From positions 186,001-250,000 of the forward strand of contig NZ_JARBJP010000004.1 in assembly GCF_029309905.1 (NCBI RefSeq): a DNA stretch of 64,000 bases, written 5' to 3'. Made by a program: the position numbers and the translations under genes. This document shows, in pieces, positions 19,249-27,691 of the stretch. Position 1 is the first letter of the stretch, and each line of letters begins with the position of its first letter. This DNA is from Brytella acorum. GTDB taxonomy: Bacteria; Pseudomonadota; Alphaproteobacteria; Acetobacterales; Acetobacteraceae. The notes beneath the pieces were generated by a model. That model was not told the origin of the DNA. It searched no databases and saw nothing but the letters and a program-made list of their open reading frames with translations.

Positions 19249-19691
19249 TCGATCGCGCGGGCATCATGAGCCGGATTCCCCATCAGGGCGCGAGCTGCCT
19301 GCTGGACTCCTGTTTCGCCTGGACCGCCACCACGCTGAGCGCCCGTACGCGGGCACACCTGCGTGAGGATAATCCCCTTCGTTTTGAAGGCAGGCTTGGC
19401 CCGTTGGCGGGTGCGGAAATGGCGATGCAGGCGGCAGCATTGCATGGCGCGCTGACCGGTGCCGGCGAGAGGCTGAAGGCGCCGGCCTATCTCGCCGCCC
19501 TGCGCGATCTGGAATGGGTCTGCGAGCGGCTGGACGTGCCGGAATACGGAACATTGCATCTGGACGTCGTGCGTGAACAGAGCGACACGGCCGGGATGAT
19601 CTATGGCTTCAAAGTGACGTCCGCGAATGGCCAAAGCCTGGTGTCCGGGCGGGGCATTGTCATGTTTCGTCCCCTGGGAAGGCCGTCATGA
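19242..19691 (+). CDS. Hotdog 3-hydroxyacyl-ACP dehydratase (ApeP-like)
   Basis: This 149-residue hotdog protein starts at GTG 19242, overlapping the previous stop by seven bases. IPHQGASCLLD near the N-terminus carries the conserved His, and LAGAEMAMQAAALHGAL resembles the central helix of ApeP/FabZ-like proteins. It would act beside the dehydratase domain fused to the AMP-ligase, giving two dehydratases for conjugated double-bond formation. The split into two dehydratases is usual for aryl polyene pathways. Confidence 0.82.
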   Translation: MLIDRAGIMSRIPHQGASCLLDSCFAWTATTLSARTRAHLREDNPLRFEGRLGPLAGAEMAMQAAALHGALTGAGERLKAPAYLAALRDLEWVCERLDVPEYGTLHLDVVREQSDTAGMIYGFKVTSANGQSLVSGRGIVMFRPLGRPS

Positions 19692-20404
19692 GGCGCGCGC
19701 TGGTGACCGGGGGCACCAGTCCGATCGGCGAGGCGATCTGTCGGCGTCTTGTCGCCGATGGGTTGCATGTCATCGTGCATGCCCATCATGCGGGGGAGCG
19801 CGCCCGCGTGCTGGTGGATCAACTGCGTGCGGACGGCGCGTGCGCGGAAGTCTGGCGCTGCGATCTCGCCGATACCGTCGCGACCCGTGAGGCGCTGACG
19901 CCGGTTCTCGCGCAAGGCGTGCCGCAGGTGATCGTTCACAACGCCGGAACGCATGAAGATGTCACGATGGCGGGAATGAGCGAAGCGCAGTGGCGTGGCG
20001 TTCTGTCCGTTTCGCTCGATGGATTTTTCAACGTCGTCCAGCCCCTGCTTCTGCCCCTGACGCGGACGCGGTGGGGTCGGATCATCGCGCTTTCGTCGGT
20101 CAGCGCGCGGCTCGGCAACCGGGGGCAGGTGAATTATGCCGCCGCCAAGGCGGGTCTTGAGGGCGCCGTGCGTTCTCTGGCGCGCGAGGTCGGAAGCCGT
20201 GGCATCACGGTCAATGCCATCGCGCCCGGCATGATCGCCTCTCCCGCCACCGACTTCATCGGCGCGGACGAGGTCGCCTCCGTCGTGCCGGCCCGCAGGC
20301 GCGGGGAGCCGCGGGAAGTGGCGGATCTGGTCGGATTTCTGGCGTCCGGTCAGGCGGGATACATTTCCGGCCAGACGATCGGCATCAACGGAGGCATGGC
20401 GTGA
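19688..20404 (+). CDS. 3-ketoacyl-ACP reductase (FabG-like SDR)
   Basis: The 238-residue classical short-chain dehydrogenase has a TGGTSPIG nucleotide loop at the N-terminus, NAG (HNAGTHED), catalytic Ser in SSVSARLGNRGQ, and Tyr and Lys in NYAAAKAGLEG. PGMIASPA and GQTIGINGGMA follow near the C-terminus. It reduces 3-ketoacyl-ACP during polyene synthesis, probably with NADPH. ATG overlaps the dehydratase stop and its stop overlaps the following GTG, so it sits in the same translationally coupled run. Confidence 0.92.
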   Translation: MRRALVTGGTSPIGEAICRRLVADGLHVIVHAHHAGERARVLVDQLRADGACAEVWRCDLADTVATREALTPVLAQGVPQVIVHNAGTHEDVTMAGMSEAQWRGVLSVSLDGFFNVVQPLLLPLTRTRWGRIIALSSVSARLGNRGQVNYAAAKAGLEGAVRSLAREVGSRGITVNAIAPGMIASPATDFIGADEVASVVPARRRGEPREVADLVGFLASGQAGYISGQTIGINGGMA

Positions 20405-21666
20405 GCGTCCAGCCGTCTGCCCCGGGCGCGTGCGATGTCCTCGTCATCGGAGGTGGCCCGGCGGGCAGCACGGCGGCAACGCTTCTGGCGCGCCGGGGGC
20501 TGGCGGTGGTCATGCTGGAAAAGGATCCGCATCCGCGATTTCATATCGGTGAGTCGCTGCTGCCGTGCAATCTGCCGATCCTGCGGGATCTCGGAGTTCT
20601 GGACCAGGTCCGCGAAATCGGGGTCTTCAAACCCGGTGCCGAGTTCGTATCGGATCGTGGAGAGGGGCGCGTCGCCTTTCCGTTTCGCCTCGCCATCGGC
20701 GCCAGGGACACGCACGCCTATCAGGTGCGGCGCTCCGAATTTGACGAAATCCTCTTCCGCAACGCGGCGAAGCATGGCGTGACGACGCGCGAGGGGCTGC
20801 GGGTGACGCAGGCGCGGTTCGTGCCGGGCGGCAGGGCGCAGATCGTCGCGATCGACCGTGAGAAAAACGAGCACCATTTCGCGCCGCGCTTCGTCCTGGA
20901 CGCATCGGGCCGCGACGGGTTCCTCGCCAGTCGGCTGCACGGCCGCCATGCGGACAAGAACAATTCCACGGCGGCGATTTTCGCGCATTTTCGCAATGTC
21001 ACGCGGCGTGAGCCGGGGATGGACGGGTATATTTCCATCCACCTCGTCGAGGACGGATGGTTCTGGATGATTCCGCTGCGCGACAACATCATGAGCGTGG
21101 GGTTTGTCGGGGATAAAAAGGCATTCCAGTCTCAAAACGGACCGAAAACCGAAGTGTTCTGGAAGAAAGTGGCGCAGAGCCCGAGCGTGTCGGAACGGCT
21201 GGCGGCGGCGGAGATCCTCGGTGAGCTGACGACGACCGGTAATTATTCCTATCGCGCCGACAGCAACCGGGGCGAAGGCTATTACATGATCGGCGACGCC
21301 TACGCCTTTCTGGACCCGGTTTTTTCGTCGGGGGTTCTGCTGGCGATGCGCAGCGCATATCGCGGCGCGCGGGTCGCGCGGGCATGGCTGCGCCATCCAC
21401 AGGCAGGGCGTCGCGCCGCGCGTCGTGAAGAGCGGCGGACGCGGGCGGAAATGCGCCGCGTGGCGTGGATGATCTACGGCATCAACGATCCCGATCTGCG
21501 GGAACTGTTTCTCAATCCCCGGAATGTCCTGCGCATGCGCGACAGCGTCATTTCGCTGCTGGCGGGAGATTTTGCAGGGCGTCTGCGCGTCGAGGCGCCA
21601 TTGGCGGTGTTCCGGACGGTTCTGTCCGCGATGCGCTGGCGTCGGGCGCGGCATCGAGCGTCGTAA
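20401..21666 (+). CDS. FAD-dependent halogenase-like oxidoreductase
   Basis: The 421-residue flavoprotein has VIGGGPAGSTAATLLARRG (FAD Rossmann), RFHIGESLLP, LDASGRDGFLASRL and GDAYAFLDPVFSSG. Residues 220-225 read WFWMIP, matching the WxWxIP motif of flavin-dependent halogenases, although related cluster proteins may only oxidise or hydroxylate. It likely modifies the aryl head group or polyene chain. GTG start overlaps the ketoreductase stop. It is the last gene of the run, and its final 119 bases overlap a convergent lipoprotein gene. Halogenation itself is not demonstrated. Confidence 0.82.
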   Translation: MSVQPSAPGACDVLVIGGGPAGSTAATLLARRGLAVVMLEKDPHPRFHIGESLLPCNLPILRDLGVLDQVREIGVFKPGAEFVSDRGEGRVAFPFRLAIGARDTHAYQVRRSEFDEILFRNAAKHGVTTREGLRVTQARFVPGGRAQIVAIDREKNEHHFAPRFVLDASGRDGFLASRLHGRHADKNNSTAAIFAHFRNVTRREPGMDGYISIHLVEDGWFWMIPLRDNIMSVGFVGDKKAFQSQNGPKTEVFWKKVAQSPSVSERLAAAEILGELTTTGNYSYRADSNRGEGYYMIGDAYAFLDPVFSSGVLLAMRSAYRGARVARAWLRHPQAGRRAARREERRTRAEMRRVAWMIYGINDPDLRELFLNPRNVLRMRDSVISLLAGDFAGRLRVEAPLAVFRTVLSAMRWRRARHRAS

Positions 21667-22888
21667 GACCGGTTTCGACGCGTTTTCGCGCGTTGGTCAG
21701 CCACGCATAATAGGCGTCGTAAAAGACGGCGAAGTCCGTGGGTTCGCGCCTGAGCCACCATGCCAGCGGTTTTTTCCGGGCTTCGATCCGGCGATACAGC
21801 TCGCGATACCACAGGAGACTGGCGCGCAGATCGTGATAGCGCGGGTCATCGAGATATCGGCGGAACGCCCTGTGATAATGACCCAGGATCGGGTCGTCGT
21901 AGAAAATCAGGGAGAGATCGGTGTTGTAGACGGCGTTGGGCGCATGTGCCGGATGCGAGTCCAGAATGACGCCGGGACCGCCGGGGAGCCAGCCGTCATG
22001 GAGCAGCGTCTGCCGGGTCAGGGGATCACGATAAAGCGCGCGCAGATCACTCGGATCGTGGCGTTCCATGCGATCGAGCAGGTTGACGACCTCGTTTTTC
22101 GGGACGGGAAAACTGAAGGCGGCGGCCAGCACGAACTGGTTGATCGGCCATTCGCGCCATAAACCGGCGGCGGCGAGGGCATTATGCGTCAGGTGGTTGC
22201 AGTTGTCCTGAAGAACATTGGTCTCGAACGTCTTTTTTCCGTCGCGATAAACGGCGTTGCGCGCATTGAGGAAATCGATGACGCGCCGCATCTGCCCCGG
22301 CGTGAGCGGCACGCGGTCGCAGTAGCGCGCGCGCCCGTAGCTGACGGCGTAATCCGTGCCGATCGAAACCTCGTATTTCCAGTTTTCGCGCGACGAGCCT
22401 GCGGGACGGTCACGCACGGCCCAGTTCTGGAAATCGATGCTGGCGTAAAGGCCGCGTCGCCGGGCTTCTGCCTTCGTTGCCTGATAGGCCGCGCGTGTCA
22501 GGCCCTCATCCGGTTTAAGAATGCCGTCATAGAAGAACGTCCGGCCCGGAACGCCGACCCAGTTGGCGTTGACGAAATGGGAATTCATGCTGATGCCTGT
22601 CCCGTCACCCGAGCAGGCACGCAGAACCGGATAGGAAGAGTTCGGGTCGAGACACGCGCCCTGAAGATACATCACGGCGTGTCCTCCCGGACCGCCCGCG
22701 ATATCGGCGCCATAGCCGGGAATTTTGGAAATCTGCGAGACGGCGCATAGCTCCGCCCATGCGGGGAAAAGCGCATCATAGGCCGCGTCGGCCCGCAGCG
22801 GTCCAGGCTTGTGGAAATCCGGCGGTGTGCACCCGCCCAGAGTTCCGATCAGTGCGAGAAGGAGGATAGGAACTCGTTGAACGCGCAC
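21548..22888 (-). CDS. Lipoprotein with permuted papain-like (LRAT-type) signature
   Basis: The 446-residue protein starts at GTG 22888 with a lipoprotein signal (VPILLLALIGTLGGC, Cys20). Two conserved-looking spots stand out: GGHAVMY with His70, and DNCNHLTHNALAAAG with Cys230 and His232. A His followed later by NCxH(F/L) is the order seen in circularly permuted NlpC/P60/LRAT cysteine enzymes, so a hydrolase or acyltransferase role at the envelope is inferred. A YELY-rich C-terminal part (WYRELYRRIEARKKPLAWW) follows. It is convergent with the polyene operon and overlaps its last gene, but membership is not certain. I do not know a named family. Confidence 0.6.
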   Translation of the reverse strand: MRVQRVPILLLALIGTLGGCTPPDFHKPGPLRADAAYDALFPAWAELCAVSQISKIPGYGADIAGGPGGHAVMYLQGACLDPNSSYPVLRACSGDGTGISMNSHFVNANWVGVPGRTFFYDGILKPDEGLTRAAYQATKAEARRRGLYASIDFQNWAVRDRPAGSSRENWKYEVSIGTDYAVSYGRARYCDRVPLTPGQMRRVIDFLNARNAVYRDGKKTFETNVLQDNCNHLTHNALAAAGLWREWPINQFVLAAAFSFPVPKNEVVNLLDRMERHDPSDLRALYRDPLTRQTLLHDGWLPGGPGVILDSHPAHAPNAVYNTDLSLIFYDDPILGHYHRAFRRYLDDPRYHDLRASLLWYRELYRRIEARKKPLAWWLRREPTDFAVFYDAYYAWLTNARKRVETGLTTLDAAPDASASRTEPSGTPPMAPRRADALQNLPPAAK

Positions 22889-23017
22889 GCGATGTCCCGG
22901 GGTCGAACAGGAAGTGACCTCCGCAGACCAGCTTGAGGTCACGGAAGCGCCGGACCTTTCGCATCCGACCGTCCTTGTCCTACGCGCCGGGCCGTCTCGC
23001 TTCAAGGCCGCTGCGTC

Positions 23018-23839
23018 TCAGTCTTCGACGCGTGATCCCCCATCGGCGACGCCGTGGCGCCAATATCCCGCGGCACGAACCTGTTCGCGCGAAACCCCGC
23101 GTTCGCGAATCAGAATGTCCCGCAACGTACGCGCCGTTTCAATTTCCGCCCCGATCCAGATATAGGTGCTCCGTGCCGGAAAGGACGTATGCCACAGAGC
23201 TTCTTGCAAAAGCTCCGACCGTCCGGCCGCGATGCCTTTGCGCGGAAGCCACTGGATGGTGGCGTCGGCCTTCGTGGCGAGAGGCCGTTTTTCCTGCGCG
23301 TCGGCGACCTCGATAAGGGCCGTAACCCGTCGACCTGCGGGCATTTCCTCCAGCCGCCGGGCGATGGCGGGAAGGGCCGTTTCATCGCCGATGAGCAGCC
23401 AGGCTTGGTAAATATCGGGCACCAGAAGCGACCCTTTGGGACCACCCATGCCCAGCCATTGTCCGGGACAGGCCTGCGCGGCCCAGCGGGTGGCCGGGCC
23501 ATGTCCGTGCAGGACGAATTCGATGGCGAGTTCCCGTGCGCGCGGATCAAAGGCGCGTGGGGTGTACTGGCGCATGACATGCGGCACAGACGGATCGCTG
23601 CCCGGGCTGCCTTCGGGCGCCGTTTCACGGCGGACGGGTCTGTCGTCGCCGAGAAGGGGAAAGACGAGTTTGACGTGATCATCGGGAGCGCTGGTGACGA
23701 AATCCCTGAGATCGTCGCCGGTGAAAATGACCCTTCGCATGCGGGGTGAAACCGCTTCGACGCGGGCGACCTGCAGCATCCGTTGCCTGAGCGGATGTCG
23801 CACGCGGGTCGGTGCGAGGGAGGGAAATGGCATGTCCAT
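23018..23839 (-). CDS. Siderophore-interacting ferric reductase (YqjH/ViuB-like)
   Basis: The 273-residue cytoplasmic flavoprotein has the FAD-binding RQYTPRAF (Arg90 to Thr93), VLHGHGPATRWAA, GPKGSLLVPD and the C-terminal YIWIGAEIETARTLRDIL block of siderophore-interacting proteins. It uses NADPH and FAD to reduce ferric-siderophore complexes and release iron. It lies 23 bp downstream of the PadR regulator, the same pairing as E. coli yqjI-yqjH, whose regulator responds to nickel. It is therefore likely part of metal homeostasis controlled by the adjacent operator. Confidence 0.88.
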   Translation of the reverse strand: MDMPFPSLAPTRVRHPLRQRMLQVARVEAVSPRMRRVIFTGDDLRDFVTSAPDDHVKLVFPLLGDDRPVRRETAPEGSPGSDPSVPHVMRQYTPRAFDPRARELAIEFVLHGHGPATRWAAQACPGQWLGMGGPKGSLLVPDIYQAWLLIGDETALPAIARRLEEMPAGRRVTALIEVADAQEKRPLATKADATIQWLPRKGIAAGRSELLQEALWHTSFPARSTYIWIGAEIETARTLRDILIRERGVSREQVRAAGYWRHGVADGGSRVED

Positions 23840-23862
23840 AGGAGAGTCCTGAAACTGGGTGA

Positions 23863-24504
23863 TCAGTCCGGATTGCTGAGGATTTCGGCGGCGGCGCGGT
23901 TGAGGATCCGCGCAATGCGCCGGGCCTCGTCAGCGGAGCAGCCACGCTTGCGCATCAGGGCCTGCTTGATCGAACGGCGGGCCAGATGAACGTCTTCCGC
24001 GGCCTGCGGGTCCGCGGCGTCGACACCGGCAAAGGCATCGCGCACGTCGCCCATGCGGCTGCCGATGCGGTTCAGCATGTCGAGAATGATATCCACCCGT
24101 GCGCGGTTGGCTTCGAGAAAAGCGCGCCCCTCGTCGGTCAGGGTGTAGAGCTTGCGGTTGCCGTCCTGCGTGACGGCGGCGCGGCCGATTTCATCGAGAT
24201 AGGTGAGCGCGGGATAGACCATGCCGGGGCTGGGGGCATAGAAACCGCCAGATTTTTCTTCGAGCTGGCGGATGAGTTCGTAGCCATGCGCCGGCTTCTC
24301 GGCCAGCAGGGCGAGCAGGAGCAGCTGGAGTTCCTCCGAGCTGAACTTGCGGCCTGCCGGGAAATCACCGCCGCCAAATCCCCGACCGAAGCCTCCGAAG
24401 CCACGGCCGAAACAGCGCCCTCCATGGGCGCGACCGGCCGCCTGGAAGGCAGCGGCGAAGAAAGAGGGACGACGATGATGTTTGTGCATGTGTTCTCTAG
24501 ACAT
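23863..24504 (-). CDS. PadR-family regulator (YqjI-like)
   Basis: The 213-residue protein has a His-bearing N-terminus (MSREHMHKHHRRP) and a Gly/Arg/Phe-rich linker. The PadR winged helix (about residues 54-130) contains ELQLLLLALLAEKPAHGYELI and SPGMVYPALTYLDEIG. A C-terminal dimerisation helix with RRSIKQALMRKRGCSADEARRIARIL follows. His-rich N-termini in YqjI sense nickel; that role is inferred here from layout and from the downstream ferric-reductase gene. A palindromic AT-rich operator sits immediately upstream, so autorepression is likely. Confidence 0.87.
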   Translation of the reverse strand: MSREHMHKHHRRPSFFAAAFQAAGRAHGGRCFGRGFGGFGRGFGGGDFPAGRKFSSEELQLLLLALLAEKPAHGYELIRQLEEKSGGFYAPSPGMVYPALTYLDEIGRAAVTQDGNRKLYTLTDEGRAFLEANRARVDIILDMLNRIGSRMGDVRDAFAGVDAADPQAAEDVHLARRSIKQALMRKRGCSADEARRIARILNRAAAEILSNPD

Positions 24505-24508
24505 GTCG

Positions 24509-24533
24509 TAAGATATATAGATCTTAAGATATA
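24509..24533. promoter_or_regulatory. PadR/YqjI-like operator
   Basis: TAAGATATA occurs twice in direct orientation at 24509-24517 and 24525-24533. The second copy is the right half of a 16-bp near-perfect palindrome centred on TTAA (24518-24533, one mismatched pair). The stretch is very AT-rich in a GC-rich genome and lies 5-29 bases upstream of the PadR start, where a repressor would cover the promoter or start site. Similar TA-rich palindromes are bound by YqjI. Assignment is inference from position and symmetry. Confidence 0.6.
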
Positions 24534-24723
24534 ATTCAAGACTTGTTTGCGAGGACTCGGAAAAGTTGGGATGCGAAAACTCAGAACCCTGAAAAGAAGC
24601 AGTATTTACGTTTCAGGACGACGCGCTCGCTGAGCCGCGCCTGCGAGTCGAACGCTTCCCGCGATTGCCAAGGCCGTCGCGGACGCACACAGTTTCGCGG
24701 TCTTCTCTCCACAGGAAAATCAT

Positions 24724-25629
24724 GTGTTTCTGCGTCAACTGACCTACCTGATTGCCCTTGACCAGTTCCGGCATTTCTCGCGGGCGGCGGACCACTGCGG
24801 GGTTTCCCAGCCAGCGCTTTCCATGGCGATCCGCCAGCTTGAGCATGAACTCGGTCTGCCGATCGTGCGGCGGAACCGCCGCGTGTTCGGCCTGACGGCG
24901 GAGGGAGAGCGTGTTCTGGCATGGGCGCGCCAGACTGTGGCCGCGCTCGACGGACTCAGGCAGGAAGCCCATTTTGCTCAGGACATCGCGGGCGGAACCT
25001 TGTCGCTCGGCGTCATGCCTCCGGCCATTCAGGTGACCCGTCCGCTGATGGAAAGCCTGCGTGCCGCCATTCCCGCGCTTCATATCGAGCTGACTGTATC
25101 GGCCAGCGCCGAAGTTCTGCGCGACCTGGCGGAGCATCGACTTCACCTGGGCCTGATCTATCTGGATCAGGTTCCGTCCGACGGCGCTTTCGAGACCCAT
25201 GAGCTGTATGCCGAGCAGCATGTATTCGCGGCTCCGGCCGGCATGGCGCTGCCGACGCGCCGGAGCTGTGGCTGGGCCGATGTGGCGGAGGTGCCTTTGT
25301 GTCTGCTCGGGCAGAGCATGCGAAGCCGCCAGATCGTCGATGAGTGCTTTGACGCCGCGGGCGTGAAGCCGACCGTTCTTCTGGAAACGAACTCTCTGGA
25401 AGTGCTTTACGCGGAGCTGCTGGCGGGGCGGCTGGCGACGATCCTGCCTCTCGCCGCGCTGCCTGACCATCGTATTCACCACAACACGCTTCAGATCCGG
25501 CGCATGGAGCCTTGCCCCACACACGGCGTCGGTCTTGTACGTCTTCGGCAACCGGTTGAGACGGCCCTGATGACGCGAAGCTGGCATATTGCCCGCAGTC
25601 TCGCTCTGAAAGATGTTCTGCGGGTCTGA
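24724..25629 (+). CDS. LysR-family transcriptional regulator
   Basis: The 301-residue protein has the N-terminal LysR helix-turn-helix (LIALDQFRHFSRAADHCGVSQPALSMAIRQLEHELG, residues about 8-42) and a periplasmic-binding-like effector domain with LHIELTVSASAEVLRDLAEHRLHLGLIYLD. Start is GTG at 24724; an ATG two bases earlier is out of frame. It resembles the CynR/OxyR-like subgroup, but the effector cannot be told. The adjacent downstream FUSC exporter on the same strand is the obvious regulatory candidate. Confidence 0.9.
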   Translation: MFLRQLTYLIALDQFRHFSRAADHCGVSQPALSMAIRQLEHELGLPIVRRNRRVFGLTAEGERVLAWARQTVAALDGLRQEAHFAQDIAGGTLSLGVMPPAIQVTRPLMESLRAAIPALHIELTVSASAEVLRDLAEHRLHLGLIYLDQVPSDGAFETHELYAEQHVFAAPAGMALPTRRSCGWADVAEVPLCLLGQSMRSRQIVDECFDAAGVKPTVLLETNSLEVLYAELLAGRLATILPLAALPDHRIHHNTLQIRRMEPCPTHGVGLVRLRQPVETALMTRSWHIARSLALKDVLRV

Positions 25630-25716
25630 TGACGCATCATAAATTCCCCTTATGATGACATCACCACAAAGTCTTGGACCTGCCTTCCGGATTTTTGCAG
25701 CCTGCGGGTTTTCTGG

Positions 25717-27588
25717 ATGGAGAGAGCGTTACCTGTGGACGGGAGAGCGATTGGCCTCTGGCCTGCGGGTTTGATCGAACGCTGGCGGTGGCTGTTCGCG
25801 CCGTCTCTCGGGAATCTGGGATTCGCCCTCCGCACCTCGGTCGCGGCGATCCTGTCTTTGCTCATCGCCATGTGGATGGAGATGGGCAGTCCGCAATGGG
25901 CGCCGCTTACGGTCTGGGTGGTGGCGACCGCATCGCGGGGAGAAACGCTTTCCAAGGCGCGATGGCGTCTCGTCGGCACGGTGGTGGGATGTTGCGTCGG
26001 GATCGTGCTGATCGCGCTCTTTCCCCAGGCGGCGGGCCTGTTTTTCGCGTCGCTGGCGTTGTGGATCGGTCTGTGCTGCGGTCTGGCGACATTCTTCGAC
26101 GGATATCGGCGCTACGGTCTTCTGGTGATGAGTTTCACCTCGGCGATCGTTGCGACGGGTGCGATCAGCCAGCCGGATGACGTTTTCAACGTGGCGATGG
26201 CGCGCGGCACGTATATCATTCTTGGCATTGCCTGCGAGGCGGCGCTTGCGGCCATATTTCTGCCGGGCGTCCGGCAGGAAGCGCGCCGCCGACTGATCGG
26301 ACGCCTGCGCCAGATCACCGAGACGATCGCGGCGCGGACGGCCGCGACGGTCCCGTTCGACATCGAGGCCGAAAGCCGGTTGTTGACGGAACTGGTCGAT
26401 GCGAACACGCGCATCGAATTCGACGTGCTGGAGATGGGCCCCGGGATGCGGCGGAGCGCCGATCATGCCCGGGCGACGCTCGCGCGTCTGCTCGCGGTGC
26501 TGGCGCGCACGCGGGGCGGTGGCACCGCGCGCGATCTGGAACCCGATCTCAAGGCGGCCTGGAACCATATCCAGGCCATTATGTCTCCGTTTCGCGGGGA
26601 TCGCTTTGTGTTCCGGACGCGCTCGTCCCGCCAGATGATCGAAGCGGTCTCCAATGGTCTGCGCGCGGCCTTCGGGATCATCGGGGCGTGGCTCCTGTGG
26701 GAGGTGACCGCGTGGTCTTCAGGCGCCGCTTTCGTGTCGTTCGTGGCGCTGGTGTACGGACTTCTGGCGACTCGGGAGGTGCCCGCCCTGGCGTCGGGGG
26801 GATTTTTACGCGGTGCCGTGTGGTGCGCGGCGGTTGCGGGTCTCTACGTCTTTCTCGTCATGCCCGCCGTCACGACACCGGAATATCTCGGCATCCTGAT
26901 GCTGGTGCCGATGATGGTCGGGGGACTCGCGGCCCGTGCCCCCCGGCTCGTCAATCACGCCTTTTCGTTCAATATGTTCCTGCCCGTGCTGATCGGACCG
27001 TCCAATCTGGACCGCTACGACGAGATCTCGTTTCTGAATGGCGCGAGCGCGTTTCTTGGGGCGGTCCTTTTTGCGAGGCTGACCTTCGGCGTGGTGTTTC
27101 CTTTCCGGGCCGACAGCCATCTGAAGCGCATCGCGGCCTGGGTGGAAACACAGCTTCAGTCCCTGGGACGTACGCGGAACCGCCTTTCCATCCATCAATG
27201 GCTGGCGTCCAACGCCGACAGCATGGTGCGGGCCGTCAGGACCTGCCAGGGCGTCCCACGCGAGACCATGCTGGCCTATATGGACCGGCACATGCAGGCC
27301 ATGGTGCTGGGTATGTGGGTGATCGAACTGTGTGACGCCGTGAAGTCGGCCAGTACGCCGAACGGCGTTCGGTTGCGCCTGCGGGTTTTTCTGCGGGCAT
27401 GGCGAAAAGACAGTGACAGTCTCTCCGAGACGGCGCTTATGGTCCTGCACGGTCTTGAGAAACGTTCCGATGTCTCGCCCGGCATAAGGGCTGCCGTTCA
27501 GGGGCTTGCCGGGCATTTCCATCCCGCTCAGGAGTTGTCGCTCAGTGCGGCACGAGGAGACGGATCGCCCCGGCGGCGAGAAAAATAG
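25717..27588 (+). CDS. FUSC-family aromatic-acid-type efflux protein
   Basis: The 623-residue inner-membrane protein has two repeats, each a block of about five helices: residues about 25-185 (SVAAILSLLIAMWMEMGSPQWAPLTVWVV and the following helices) and about 310-460. A cytoplasmic stretch follows each block. The pattern is that of FUSC/AaeB transporters, which export aromatic carboxylic acids or drugs. The ATG is 87 bp after the LysR stop, suggesting an operon of regulator and exporter. Its last 47 bases overlap the convergent DUF2474 gene. Confidence 0.85.
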   Translation: MERALPVDGRAIGLWPAGLIERWRWLFAPSLGNLGFALRTSVAAILSLLIAMWMEMGSPQWAPLTVWVVATASRGETLSKARWRLVGTVVGCCVGIVLIALFPQAAGLFFASLALWIGLCCGLATFFDGYRRYGLLVMSFTSAIVATGAISQPDDVFNVAMARGTYIILGIACEAALAAIFLPGVRQEARRRLIGRLRQITETIAARTAATVPFDIEAESRLLTELVDANTRIEFDVLEMGPGMRRSADHARATLARLLAVLARTRGGGTARDLEPDLKAAWNHIQAIMSPFRGDRFVFRTRSSRQMIEAVSNGLRAAFGIIGAWLLWEVTAWSSGAAFVSFVALVYGLLATREVPALASGGFLRGAVWCAAVAGLYVFLVMPAVTTPEYLGILMLVPMMVGGLAARAPRLVNHAFSFNMFLPVLIGPSNLDRYDEISFLNGASAFLGAVLFARLTFGVVFPFRADSHLKRIAAWVETQLQSLGRTRNRLSIHQWLASNADSMVRAVRTCQGVPRETMLAYMDRHMQAMVLGMWVIELCDAVKSASTPNGVRLRLRVFLRAWRKDSDSLSETALMVLHGLEKRSDVSPGIRAAVQGLAGHFHPAQELSLSAARGDGSPRRREK

Positions 27589-27691
27589 CCGCGGTGCTGG
27601 CGATCCAGATCAGGACGAACCAGCCCAGTCGCCGACTGAGGCTTTGGGGAGCGGCCTCGCCCTGGCCTCCGACGATTTCAATGATAGGCAT
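27542..27691 (-). CDS. DUF2474 small membrane subunit of CIO oxidase
   Basis: This 49-residue protein is read directly from the complementary strand. A short polar N-terminus (MPIIEIVGGQGEAAP) precedes RRLGWFVLIWIASTAAIFLAAGAIRLL, a single membrane helix ending in PH. That is the signature of the DUF2474 proteins that follow cyanide-insensitive oxidase genes and are analogous to CydX. It overlaps the end of cioB by 14 bases, so it is translationally coupled, and is antisense to the last 47 bases of the FUSC gene. Probably stabilises the oxidase complex. Confidence 0.85.
   Translation of the reverse strand: MPIIEIVGGQGEAAPQSLSRRLGWFVLIWIASTAAIFLAAGAIRLLVPH

Noticed and set aside
20350-21654. 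434-codon minus-strand frame under the flavin enzyme
   Set aside because: Antisense shadow: no domain and many Arg/Gln/His; the plus-strand enzyme has clear FAD motifs and operon coupling.
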